Positions 34,665 through 42,770 of a DNA stretch of 64,000 nt are shown here, piece by piece. The DNA comes from Lysinibacillus sp. (GTDB taxonomy: Bacteria; Bacillota; Bacilli; Bacillales_A; Planococcaceae): assembly GCA_031181585.1 (NCBI GenBank), contig JAPSKP010000004.1:24565-88564 (forward strand). The letters are read 5' to 3'. Under the pieces are notes generated by a model. That model saw only the letters and a program-made list of their open reading frames with translations, searched no databases and was not told where the DNA came from. The stretch's first letter is position 1; every line of letters begins with the position of its first letter. A program made the translations under genes and the position numbers.

Positions 34665-34856
34665 ATCTATTGCTCCCTTCACATTGTTTTCTTTCTATTA
34701 TGAAGAAATCTTTCTGATAGGGAAAGAGAGCAGCTGGCATTTTCGGTTATACACAATCCATTTCTTCGTACCGCAAGAGGGCCGGTGGAAAGGCGTAATC
34801 GTGTTTGCGGGATAATCCATGTTAAGGTGTTGCTAACAATAAGAGGAGAGAAAAAG

Positions 34857-35597
34857 ATGAAGCATCCTTTAACAGTATTTGGACTAGTATGTATCGTTAT
34901 TTCGTTTGTTCCGCTATTTCTGATGGCTAGAGAAACGTATATAAACAATTCAATAAATAAGCGCTACGATATTTCCCATACATATATGGAACATGGTTTT
35001 CCATCGTCGATTGACACTCAAAAAATCGAAGTGAACGATTTTACTATAGAAATTAAGGAGGAACCAACAGGCAAAAAGGCACCAAAAACATGGTGGGATA
35101 CAGAAGAAGATGGCGGTGACATCGTCAAACTTCAGCTCCTTGTAAACGACAAGGAAGTGTCAGCTGCTGATGATATAACGCTTTCCAGCAGCAATAGAAG
35201 CAGCCGTTACTGGTCCTGGCTCGATGTGCTGCTTGTGGAGAATAAAAAGAACGGCCAGGAACAGATCGCTATTGTCCAAAGACTGTCCGAAGATAACGCC
35301 ATACAGGAAGATTACCGCTGGAAGATTATTTTTATTGCCGAAGACGGCAAACTCTCAGAGGAAGAAATTCAGTATCGTACCCGCTCAGAAAATCTACTTG
35401 CTGTTAGATTAATTAGTTTCTCCGGTACATCATTGATCAGTATGGGATATTATTCCGATTTGTTACATTATTATCCGACGCTGTTTTATCCACTTCTTTA
35501 TCCATTTGGCACAATGGCAGCGGGCATTATTCTCTTATTACTTGGACTGTTTCTGCAACGGCAAAGAGGAAGGCACACTAGGGTCAATCTGAAGTAG
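34857..35597 (+). CDS. Hypothetical membrane protein (divergent from comP-like gene)
   Basis: 246 residues from ATG 34857, with AGAGGAGAG before it; an upstream in-frame ATG lacks a site. One N-terminal membrane helix (about 8-26), an extracytoplasmic region of about 150 residues that is hydrophilic and beta-rich, and a C-terminal membrane helix (PLLYPFGTMAAGIILLLLGLFL) with a basic tail. No family recognised. First gene of a three-gene plus-strand operon transcribed away from the comP-like kinase. Confidence 0.7.
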   Translation: MKHPLTVFGLVCIVISFVPLFLMARETYINNSINKRYDISHTYMEHGFPSSIDTQKIEVNDFTIEIKEEPTGKKAPKTWWDTEEDGGDIVKLQLLVNDKEVSAADDITLSSSNRSSRYWSWLDVLLVENKKNGQEQIAIVQRLSEDNAIQEDYRWKIIFIAEDGKLSEEEIQYRTRSENLLAVRLISFSGTSLISMGYYSDLLHYYPTLFYPLLYPFGTMAAGIILLLLGLFLQRQRGRHTRVNLK

Positions 35598-35613
35598 AAA
35601 AGGAGAGGTAAAG

Positions 35614-36132
35614 ATGATAAAGTACACGGTTATCGGAGGTTTTTTTGGCTTACTGCTGTCCTTTATTCTGCCTTTTGTATTTGCTATATTTGCCTCCGCC
35701 CTAGCAGGAAGTCTTGCTTTTTCGCTGAGCGGGACGTGGCTCTATTACGCCGCAGCTATCCCATTTGTTCTGACATTTTCGATACTAGGGAGCTTCTTTT
35801 GGAAGAAGGGGCGGCTGGAGAATAAAAATATGTGGCTGCTGAGCGCTGTTGTTGGACTTTTTATCCCGCTCTACTGTGGAACAATTGGCGCGTTGTACGG
35901 AGAATATATTGTTCGCCAATCATTTCGATTCTACACGGCAAACGGCTATTTAGGTACAAATGTTAAAGAGATATTCATTAGAGGGACTATGTATGCCTTT
36001 ATTTTGCTGCCAGTGACAGTACCATTGGCAAGATTGTTAGTAGAATTGTTCTGGGACATATTACAAAGAGTACCAGGCTGCTATAAAACGGGCTTGGAGG
36101 ATAAGGGAGTGGAAGACGAGTGGAGAAGGTGA
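35614..36132 (+). CDS. Hypothetical four-helix membrane protein
   Basis: 172 residues with four membrane helices (starting IGGFFGLLLSFILPFVF) and a short charged C-terminus. AAAGGAGAGG precedes the ATG by five bases. Second gene of the operon; its end overlaps the next gene by 13 bases. No family recognised. Confidence 0.7.
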   Translation: MIKYTVIGGFFGLLLSFILPFVFAIFASALAGSLAFSLSGTWLYYAAAIPFVLTFSILGSFFWKKGRLENKNMWLLSAVVGLFIPLYCGTIGALYGEYIVRQSFRFYTANGYLGTNVKEIFIRGTMYAFILLPVTVPLARLLVELFWDILQRVPGCYKTGLEDKGVEDEWRR

Positions 36133-36860
36133 CCGCCAAAATGGCCGGGGCAGGAACAGGCATGACGGTGCTGGTTATATGGACATTGGTTGTTTCAGGT
36201 ATTGATTGGTATGAAGTCAGCGAGACATTGTCGAATCGTTATTTATGGCTGTTGTTTTTCGGTTATGGGCTGCTTGTGGCACTACTGGTAGAAGGAGTTG
36301 TCTGGAAATTCCGTATAAAAAGGCATAGTGTTCGGCCAATCGTCTACATGGCTGCAGGTTTTCTATTATTCTATGTTTTTGGAATAAATGTGTTTGCTGT
36401 CATTGCGGGCATCATTTCAGCAGTTTTTGCGTTCCTCTTTTATATTGGTGAAATGGCTGCACGTCATTCGCGGTCTTATCGTATCGTATTTGCCTTTGTG
36501 CTGCCTGCTTTATTCCTGGTTATCGCCTGGATAGATTTTTCAGTGAAACAGAGGTGGGAGGAAAACAGAACGGAAGAAGGATATGAGGCAAAGTTCGGAT
36601 ATTTTCATGGGGAGCACCGCATCCCGGTAGAATTGAAAAAAGGGGAGTCTGTATACTTTACAATTCACTTCGAACCTGCCAATGACGGGGGCTACGGCTA
36701 TTCATTTGAAGATGCTAACGGACAGCCTACCGGTATGGAGGAGCTGGGCAGGGACAGTTTTGGATATAGGGCCGAGCAGAATGGTGTATACTACATTGTT
36801 CTTTGGGGAGACCGTTTTAATGGCAGTATAGCTATCGATTGGGAATTTAAAAAGAGCTAG
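36120..36860 (+). CDS. Hypothetical membrane protein with extracytoplasmic beta domain
   Basis: 246 residues from GTG 36120; ATG 36141 with AAGGTG upstream is an alternative. About five membrane helices lie in the first 145 residues, followed by a 95-residue extracytoplasmic domain (GYFHGEHRIPVELKKGESVYFTIHFEPAND...NGVYYIVLWGDRFNGSIAIDWEF). That domain resembles the beta-sandwich of pre-peptidase C-terminal type modules in strand rhythm, but this is a visual impression only. Last gene of the operon facing away from the ComP-like kinase. Confidence 0.68.
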   Translation: MEKVTAKMAGAGTGMTVLVIWTLVVSGIDWYEVSETLSNRYLWLLFFGYGLLVALLVEGVVWKFRIKRHSVRPIVYMAAGFLLFYVFGINVFAVIAGIISAVFAFLFYIGEMAARHSRSYRIVFAFVLPALFLVIAWIDFSVKQRWEENRTEEGYEAKFGYFHGEHRIPVELKKGESVYFTIHFEPANDGGYGYSFEDANGQPTGMEELGRDSFGYRAEQNGVYYIVLWGDRFNGSIAIDWEFKKS

Positions 36861-36902
36861 AAGGAAGCTTTTAGTTGGCTTACCGTAAAAGGATTGACAT
36901 TT

Positions 36903-37299
36903 ATGAAAAAACTATCCATCTTGTTTTTTATATGCTTCTTGAGCGCCTCCTTTAACAATTCAAGACCATGTAGTTGATTACCGTTTTGGCAAACAAAATA
37001 TCTTCCCGACAAGTTCACCAAGTGATTTTGGATGGGCATCCGAAGAATTCTCAGGGGCTCGCCATGTCAATTTTTACAATAGTGAAGGTGTTCAAATAAC
37101 AAATGAAAAGGAAAGGCCTTTGCTGTTTAATGGCAGTATTGCTGTTAACGATATAGAGCGAGATTATGATGTATTGCATTTTTATGATAGAGAAAAATGC
37201 TTCACAAACGATTCTTTTAAGGATTTTAGTATATTGTCCGAGCTGGTAAGGAAATATATAAGAAAAACAAAAGGGAATAATGATGCCATTCTGGTTTAA
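36903..37299 (+). pseudogene. Frameshifted gene for a small secreted protein
   Basis: ATG 36903 follows AAAGGA with nine-base spacing and encodes a signal-peptide-like start (KKLSILFFICFLSASF) that meets a stop after 25 codons. From about 36950 the +1 frame continues for roughly 115 codons with coding character (YRFGKQNIFPTSSPSDFGWAS.., LLFNGSIAVNDIERDYDVL..) to TAA 37297-37299. A single insertion or deletion near codon 17 would join the two. Either a recent pseudogene or a sequencing error. No family recognised. Confidence 0.7.
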
Positions 37300-37410
37300 A
37301 CAATGCAAATAAGGTGGAGAAAACTTAAAATGATGACAGGCAGGCCATATCCAAAAATCATTGTACAATCGGCACCGTATTCTATGAGTTGTAGGGTTAA
37401 TTCTAGACAT

Positions 37411-37445
37411 AAAAAAGGGAAACGCTGGAAGAGGGCGTTTCCCTT
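37411..37445 (-). terminator. Rho-independent terminator of the DUF3885 gene
   Basis: Eleven-base perfect stem (37416-37426 with 37435-37445) followed on the minus strand by six T residues. The stem overlaps the last base of the stop codon. Confidence 0.85.
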
Positions 37446-38080
37446 TATACCTTTTCATTAAATACCCGATCAATAGTCGGCCTGTCATAATCCAAAATCC
37501 AATGATCATATTTTTGATAAATAAATTTAATTGCATCGGGGGAAGTTGCCAATAAATCGCATCCCCTGTCATCATAAACGTGAAAGATCGTTTTTTTAGT
37601 GATATTAACGAAGTAAACTCTATGGAAAATCCTCGGTCTCCGCCCTAGCTCCTTGTTGCAAATTGCTTTTAATAAGGGAACATATTTAACATCCGAGGTT
37701 TTGCATTGTAAAGTAAATCTGTGCGTTTTACATACACCCTCTTCGTCATCTTCGGGGAAAATATAAGGCAGGTCTTGATATTCCAATTTAAACAATAATG
37801 ATTTTTTCACATAGGGTGGGAAATTCTTTAACTGCTGTTTAAGGTTTTTCCCTTTCCTGAAATCATTGACATCTATCACGACAAAAATTTCATCTGTTGG
37901 GGAGTGTAAGGCTTCAAATAAAGTAATCGCCCTTTTATACCACCCTTGTGCATATAGGTTGTCTGGATAGTTTCCCTCAGCCCCAAGCTTAAAACGTATG
38001 CCAGTAGGCCAACTATAAAACAATGGTGGTTTAAGTTCTAAACTGCGGAAGTTTTTGTGCATAAATTCATTTAATTGCAT
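37445..38080 (-). CDS. DUF3885 domain protein
   Basis: 211 residues. The C-terminal segment FHVYDDRGCDLLATSPDAIKF then YDHWILDYDR is the DUF3885 signature; the N-terminal YSWPTGIRFKLG and YKRAITLFEALHSPTDEIFVVIDV also fit. Soluble, no signal peptide. In Bacillales these are stand-alone cytoplasmic proteins, sometimes next to toxin/immunity genes; function unknown. Here both neighbours (36903-37299 and 38142-38345) are broken genes. Confidence 0.85.
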   Translation of the reverse strand: MQLNEFMHKNFRSLELKPPLFYSWPTGIRFKLGAEGNYPDNLYAQGWYKRAITLFEALHSPTDEIFVVIDVNDFRKGKNLKQQLKNFPPYVKKSLLFKLEYQDLPYIFPEDDEEGVCKTHRFTLQCKTSDVKYVPLLKAICNKELGRRPRIFHRVYFVNITKKTIFHVYDDRGCDLLATSPDAIKFIYQKYDHWILDYDRPTIDRVFNEKV

Positions 38081-38141
38081 GTCGTCACCTCATAGCTATA
38101 ATTTGTCAGTTAAAATGATCCGGTATTCGAGCGTACATCAA

Positions 38142-38345
38142 TTAGCATAAGATTTTTGCTGATGAATAAATACCCTGCATTTCTTTATTGCCTTTTTCAT
38201 CATACGGCCAATCAATAGTTGCTTCTGCCAATACTTCCTATTTTGCCATATCATCAGGATTGACGATTGAAATAGCAGGCGGGGAAAAATCATATTCCTC
38301 ACCTAGACATCCCGTTAATGCCGGGATAAGTAATAAGCCCATCAT
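38142..38345 (-). pseudogene. Degraded lipoprotein gene
   Basis: From ATG 38345 the minus strand reads a lipoprotein signal (MGLLLIPALTGC lipobox) followed by EEYDFSPPAISIVNPDDMAK, an in-frame TAG at 38238-38240, then about 30 further open codons (EVLAEATIDWPYDEKG..) to a final stop at 38142. A TGA two codons upstream of the ATG also breaks a longer basic N-terminus. The intact ancestor was probably a short lipoprotein. No functional product expected. Confidence 0.65.
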
Positions 38346-38595
38346 TCATTTGATGAATCGGTTTATCTCACACCACTCTTTTTCCTAAATACAATTTTTA
38401 ACACTCTATTAGTGTAGTGTAACATAAACGCAGGCTTTCCCTAATATTGAGTAAATGGCCAGATACAATCATATTTTAGAAAAAACCTTTTTACTGAAAC
38501 GAAAAAGGGAATAGTATAGAGAAGTGACAGGTTTGGCAGCGGAAGCTGTAAAACTGCTGGTCAAACGATCATTAAGTGAAAAGGAGGAACAGATG

Positions 38596-38913
38596 ATGGC
38601 GATTGTAGATGCGACAGATCAAACATTTGAACAGGAAATAATGGAAGGTACGGTGCTTGTTGATTTTTGGGCAACATGGTGCGGTCCATGCAAAATGCTC
38701 GCTCCTGTGCTGGAAGAGCTTGATGCGGAAATCGGGGACGATGTGAAGATTGTCAAAATAGAGGCTGAAGAAAATCCGGTGACTGCTCAGGAATACGGTG
38801 TTATGTCGGTACCAACCTTATTATTATTTGTTAATGGAGAAATGAAGGCGAGGTCGGGCGGCTACCAGCCAAAGGAACTGCTGCTGGAGTTTATTGAGAA
38901 TAATAGGGAATAA
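38596..38913 (+). CDS. trxA: Thioredoxin
   Basis: 105 residues from ATG 38596, eight bases after AAAAGGAGG; the frame extends upstream to 38524 but without a site and beyond normal thioredoxin length. Active site WCGPC (Cys29, Cys32) in [13 protein letters not shown], and the cis-proline loop MSVPTLLLF, are canonical. It reduces protein disulfides in the cytoplasm using thioredoxin reductase. Alone in its transcription unit with a strong terminator. It may be a second thioredoxin and not the essential one. Confidence 0.94.
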   Translation: MAIVDATDQTFEQEIMEGTVLVDFWATWCGPCKMLAPVLEELDAEIGDDVKIVKIEAEENPVTAQEYGVMSVPTLLLFVNGEMKARSGGYQPKELLLEFIENNRE

Positions 38914-38917
38914 AGAC

Positions 38918-38963
38918 CGTCCCTGAGACGAGGCCGTTATATCGCCTGTTTCAGGGACGTTTT
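38918..38963 (+). terminator. Rho-independent terminator of the thioredoxin gene
   Basis: Twelve-base stem with wobble (38918-38929 with 38948-38959) then TTTT. Confidence 0.8.
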
Positions 38964-38995
38964 GATATACAAATATCTTTCTCGAAAAAAAGTTT

Positions 38996-40114
38996 TTAAT
39001 GGGCCTTTTCTAAGATGGCCTTTAGTTGGACTGCTTCAGAAATTGTATAGATCGTTTGTGTATCATCGGCGTGCATGAGCGAAGCTGAATCATTTCCATT
39101 CCACCATAAAAAGTATCGCTTTCCCTCTAGTTCGAAACGTATGTCAGGATTAGTCATATTAACAATACCAGGCATCTGGCGTGCTGTTTCGATCAGCTTA
39201 TTCGCTGCTTCTACATCTTCAGAGATGGTAATTGTTTGGAAAGCACTATCTTCTCCTGTATCAGCCTCCAGGTAGTCTGTTAACAGCTTCACCCCATGCT
39301 CTCCGGTAAGTTCGCCATAGCCGTCTTCACCGCTAAGCATAATCTTCCCATTTCCGATCCAGATATTGTACTCTAACAGCCGCTCCGGTTCATTCGCATC
39401 GTAGCGGATGAACAGTGTCAGCTTTGCATCGGAATCATGTACCATTTCCTTTTCGACTCCTTCATGCCATTCAATCTGTCCGAATATTTGCTGCAACGTT
39501 AAAATATCATCAGGCGCAAAAATAGGTTCATGTTCGTTCACCGTGAAAAACTCCAAATAACGCAGGTCTTTCTTTTCATTATGCTTGCCAAAAACGCGGG
39601 CGATTTGCTTCTTTACTAGCTCTTCGGCATTCTTTACCAACTTGCCGGCTAGTTCTTCTTCTATAACGACTGTTGACGGCTCATTTATAATAATAATTTT
39701 TTGCACATTATCGATGATTTCTTCACCTGAGAGCTCCTTATAAGCAGTCGTCAGCTTTGATTCCTTATAGGTACCGTCCTTTGAGTAATGGTCTTCAATC
39801 ATTTGTAGTTCGGTAATCGTTCGATTCCCGTTCCTCGTTACTTTTGTTACTGCATTCAAATATACCTGACCCTCATCACTTGGAATCATTGCCGCCTCGA
39901 CATGAATATCTGCTTTCTTTTCGTCACTTGTCAACATAGGTTTTTCCTTTAAAAATAATGCCCCAGCACATAAAAGCAAGACAATAAACCCTGCCAGGAT
40001 GATCTGGTATTTCCAAGTATATTGTTTTTTCGTTTTCTGTATAATTCGCTGTTCTAGCCCTTGAGGGTAAGGAGCCTGCTGTTCAATTTCTTCTTCCAGT
40101 TGCTTCTTCATCAA
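38996..40114 (-). CDS. Membrane protein, probable anti-sigma factor
   Basis: 372 residues: about 32 cytoplasmic residues rich in Glu/Gln/Lys, one membrane helix (about 37-56, IILAGFIVLLLCAGALFL), then a long extracytoplasmic region with no recognised domain. It overlaps the end of the ECF sigma gene by 32 bases. Topology and coupling are typical of anti-sigma factors, though no zinc-binding HxxxCxxC motif is present, so it would be a zinc-independent type. The extracytoplasmic domain presumably senses the signal. Confidence 0.75.
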   Translation of the reverse strand: MMKKQLEEEIEQQAPYPQGLEQRIIQKTKKQYTWKYQIILAGFIVLLLCAGALFLKEKPMLTSDEKKADIHVEAAMIPSDEGQVYLNAVTKVTRNGNRTITELQMIEDHYSKDGTYKESKLTTAYKELSGEEIIDNVQKIIIINEPSTVVIEEELAGKLVKNAEELVKKQIARVFGKHNEKKDLRYLEFFTVNEHEPIFAPDDILTLQQIFGQIEWHEGVEKEMVHDSDAKLTLFIRYDANEPERLLEYNIWIGNGKIMLSGEDGYGELTGEHGVKLLTDYLEADTGEDSAFQTITISEDVEAANKLIETARQMPGIVNMTNPDIRFELEGKRYFLWWNGNDSASLMHADDTQTIYTISEAVQLKAILEKAH

Positions 40115-40610
40115 TTGTCACCTCCCATTCACTTAAACCCTTGCTTAATAAATCCTTCGCCCGCTTCAGGCGGGTATGAACCGTGTTTTCCGAGCACTGC
40201 AAAACTTCTGCAATTTCCCGTCCCTTTAGCTCATTAAAATAATATAGAATGATGACCTCTCTATAAATGATGGGCAAGGCGATTACAGCATTCAGAATAT
40301 CCTGTTTTCTTGCCTTATCGGTAACCTGCTTTTCTACCGACTGTTTGCTTCGAAACGTAAATTTCTCCAGCCATTCATGGGTCCTATTTTGTAGGCTCCG
40401 CTTATAATCATGGCACCGGTTATAGGTCAGTTTCGTGAGGTATGTTTTTAGAGAAGCTTCCCGACGAAACTGGTCCTGCTTTTTATAAAACGACAGCAGT
40501 ACATCTTGTGTAATATCTTCAGCAGCTTGCCGGTTCTTCGTATAGAGATAAGCCGTTTGATAAATATGCTTACTGTATATATGTACAATTTCTTCAAAAT
40601 CCACATTCAC
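40083..40610 (-). CDS. ECF-type RNA polymerase sigma factor
   Basis: 175 residues. Region 2: IYQTAYLYTKNRQAAEDITQDVLLSFYKK; region 4: LPIIYREVIILYYFNELKGREIAEVLQCSENTVHTRLKRAK. It resembles the SigW/SigV/SigX group but is not assignable to one. Upstream at 40632-40658 lies a TGAAAG-N17-CGTC element resembling an ECF promoter, which would give autoregulation. It is coupled to the downstream membrane protein gene by overlap. Confidence 0.92.
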   Translation of the reverse strand: MNVDFEEIVHIYSKHIYQTAYLYTKNRQAAEDITQDVLLSFYKKQDQFRREASLKTYLTKLTYNRCHDYKRSLQNRTHEWLEKFTFRSKQSVEKQVTDKARKQDILNAVIALPIIYREVIILYYFNELKGREIAEVLQCSENTVHTRLKRAKDLLSKGLSEWEVTIDEEATGRRN

Positions 40611-40631
40611 CGCCTCCTCTCATTAACAATA

Positions 40632-40658
40632 GACGTAGCAGATAGGGAATTTCTTTCA
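40632..40658 (-). promoter_or_regulatory. Putative ECF-sigma autoregulatory promoter
   Basis: On the minus strand, TGAAAG (40658-40653) and CGTC (40635-40632) are separated by 17 bases, 22 bases upstream of the sigma gene start. This resembles the TGAAAC...CGTA/CGTC pattern used by SigW-type factors. Identified by eye. Confidence 0.5.
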
Positions 40659-40848
40659 TAAAAATTAATATTATAGGACAATTTCTTTTTTAGTAGTGAA
40701 AGGAAAGTTGGAACAAGTAAATTAGAAAAATCGGAGTACGGGAAAGCTTTCGGGAGGAGAATAGTAAAATTATAATAAAAGGAAAATTATTGAAACCCCT
40801 TTATCTGCTAGAACGTATACGAGGTATTACATTTAGTTGGAGGTATAT

Positions 40849-41487
40849 ATGAGTAATCCTCAAAAGGTGGCCATTATTGGAGGGACAGGGAAAGTCGGGC
40901 GTCGTATAGCAGCTCAGGCTTTACAAAAAGGATATCAAGTACGAATGCTGGTAAGAGATCCGGGAAAATTGCGGCAGCTGGATAAAAGGATTGAAGTCGT
41001 TGAGGGGAATATACAGGATCTAGAGGCTATCCGTATCTTACTTGCGGACTGCGGGACTGTAATTAACACTTTTGGTCAGCCCTACAAAGACAAGCCAATA
41101 TATAGTGAGTCGACGAACAATATACTGGACATCATGAAGGAATTTAAAATCAGCCGCTATATTGGAGTTACGGGCGGTTCGCTAACAATTGAAGGCGATA
41201 AAAAGAGTGTTTGGAATCGAATTGGAGCAAAACTGTTTGAGATTTTCCTCTCAAGCATGATGGAAGATAAAAAACGAGAATGGGAGATTTTAAACGATAC
41301 TACACATATTGACTGGACTCTCATCAGACTCCCTTTCATCGTCGATGGGACAAAAATGGCTCATATAAAGGAAAATCTCGTAGATATGCCTGGCACGAAG
41401 ATTACGAACCAAGATATAGCAGCTTTTATCATTAGCCAGATCAATAATCTTCAGTACGTAAGGAAAGCGCCGTTCATTTCCCATTGA
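40849..41487 (+). CDS. NAD(P)-binding SDR-like protein (NmrA/atypical SDR)
   Basis: 212 residues from ATG 40849; GGAGG seven bases upstream decides against TTG 40837. The Rossmann motif is VAIIGGTGKVGRRIA, then VRMLVRDPGKL and a VEGNIQDLEAI acidic turn; the YIGVTGG strand follows. Classical catalytic YxxxK is absent, as in atypical SDRs that act as NADPH sensors or flavin reductase-like proteins. Divergent from the ECF sigma gene. Function unknown. Confidence 0.82.
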   Translation: MSNPQKVAIIGGTGKVGRRIAAQALQKGYQVRMLVRDPGKLRQLDKRIEVVEGNIQDLEAIRILLADCGTVINTFGQPYKDKPIYSESTNNILDIMKEFKISRYIGVTGGSLTIEGDKKSVWNRIGAKLFEIFLSSMMEDKKREWEILNDTTHIDWTLIRLPFIVDGTKMAHIKENLVDMPGTKITNQDIAAFIISQINNLQYVRKAPFISH

Positions 41488-41597
41488 TGCTGGAAGGTTG
41501 CGCGTAAAAGTGTACATGAAATAGAATATCGAGCGCAACGAGATGAATGTATGCCAGTCGTTATGTGTATCTGATGGATCAGAATGGTCCAGTCGAT

Positions 41598-42014
41598 TCA
41601 GAAAATCATATTTTTCTGTCCAGACAGTACGATATTCGTCGAGGGGGTCCCGTATGGCATGGCCTGGTCAATGAATTGCTCGAGTGTTTCGACGGATTGC
41701 GTGGCGATTTTGACAATATAGCTGATTTCCCCTGCTACCCGGTAGCACTCCAATACGTCCGGATGGCTATAGCAGAACGCCGAGAGCTTTTTGCAGTCGC
41801 TGGATTTAAACAGAACGAGGGCAATGATTGAGCGGTCGAGCTTTTTAAAATCAATCGACGCGTAATAGCCGGTGATGATTTCCTGTTCTTCGAGCTTCTT
41901 GATTCGTTCCGCCACAGCAGGAGGGGAGAGGTGGACATGTGACGCGATTTCTTTTGTTGTACATTTTGCATTGCGCTCGAGCTGCTTCAAAATTTCATAA
42001 TCAATTGTATCCAT
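41598..42014 (-). CDS. Lrp/AsnC family transcriptional regulator
   Basis: 138 residues. N-terminal HTH (DYEILKQLERNAKCTTKEIASHVHLSPPAVAERIKKLEEQEIITGY) followed by the RAM ligand-binding domain (IIALVLFKSS, HPDVLECYRVAGEISYIVKIAT). Such regulators bind amino acids and control amino-acid metabolism or transport. It is divergent from the DJ-1/PfpI gene, with 137 bases between the starts, and may regulate it; inferred from position. Confidence 0.92.
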   Translation of the reverse strand: MDTIDYEILKQLERNAKCTTKEIASHVHLSPPAVAERIKKLEEQEIITGYYASIDFKKLDRSIIALVLFKSSDCKKLSAFCYSHPDVLECYRVAGEISYIVKIATQSVETLEQFIDQAMPYGTPSTNIVLSGQKNMIF

Positions 42015-42151
42015 AGTGTCTCCTTTATTAAATTAAGTCTTTCTATGAATTATCCATAAAAATAAAAGTAAATTCAATAAAATCCGATTTTTAACTTATT
42101 CAAGAATGCAAGAAAAATCCTTACACTAGTGAAAAGTAAGGAGGAGATTAT

Positions 42152-42760
42152 ATGAAAAAAGTTTTATTATTACTGGCAAATGGATTTGAAGCATATGAGG
42201 CGAGCGTATTTACAGACGTGCTCGGCTGGAATCAGCTGGAGGGGGACGGTACGACGGAGGTCGTCACTGCCGGAATCCGCCCACAGCTGCAGGCAACATG
42301 GAATTTCAATGTAACACCTGAGAAACTTGTACAGGATATCAATTTGGAAGAATTCGATGCCCTGGCGGTACCCGGTGGATTTGAGGAAGCAGGATTTTAT
42401 GAAGAAGCATTTAGCGAGACATTTTCGGAGATTATCCGACACTTTGATCAGCATAAAAAACCGATCGCTTCGATTTGCGTCGCTTCGTTAGCCCTGGCAC
42501 ATAGCGGAGTTTTGTACGGACGGAAAGCAACGACCTATAGTCATCCGACAAGCATCCGCATGACACAGCTTGCAGAATATGGGGTGCGCGCAGCGACTGA
42601 GAGGATCGTAGTGGACGAACATATTATCACATCTTCGAATCCTGGTACGGCAATGGACGTGGCGTTTTTGCTGCTGGAGATGCTGACATCAAAAGACAAC
42701 ACCGAAAAGGTGCGGGATTTAATGGGGGTTAATATGTACCAGCAGAATCCTGGAAAATAG
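42152..42760 (+). CDS. DJ-1/PfpI family protein
   Basis: 202 residues. MKKVLLLLANGFEAYEAS, DALAVPGGFEEAGF and the nucleophile elbow SICVASLAL with Cys109 are the DJ-1/PfpI hallmarks; TSSNPGTAMDVAF near the end completes the core. The family includes glyoxalases/deglycases, proteases and transcription-related proteins, and the exact activity is not predictable. GTAAGGAGG lies before ATG. Divergent from an Lrp-type regulator; 10 bases upstream of the DUF1835 gene on the same strand. Confidence 0.9.
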   Translation: MKKVLLLLANGFEAYEASVFTDVLGWNQLEGDGTTEVVTAGIRPQLQATWNFNVTPEKLVQDINLEEFDALAVPGGFEEAGFYEEAFSETFSEIIRHFDQHKKPIASICVASLALAHSGVLYGRKATTYSHPTSIRMTQLAEYGVRAATERIVVDEHIITSSNPGTAMDVAFLLLEMLTSKDNTEKVRDLMGVNMYQQNPGK

Positions 42761-42770
42761 GGGGAAAGTG

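Noticed and set aside
34679..34948. Minus-strand 89-codon frame upstream of the comP-like gene, considered as comX
   Set aside because: No ComX-like sequence, no ribosome-binding site, and it overlaps the start of the divergent membrane gene.
36857..37039. Minus-strand 60-codon frame
   Set aside because: Antisense to the frameshifted secreted-protein gene, whose plus-strand coding signal is stronger.
41547..41831. Plus-strand 94-codon frame
   Set aside because: Antisense to the Lrp/AsnC gene, which has clear domain motifs.
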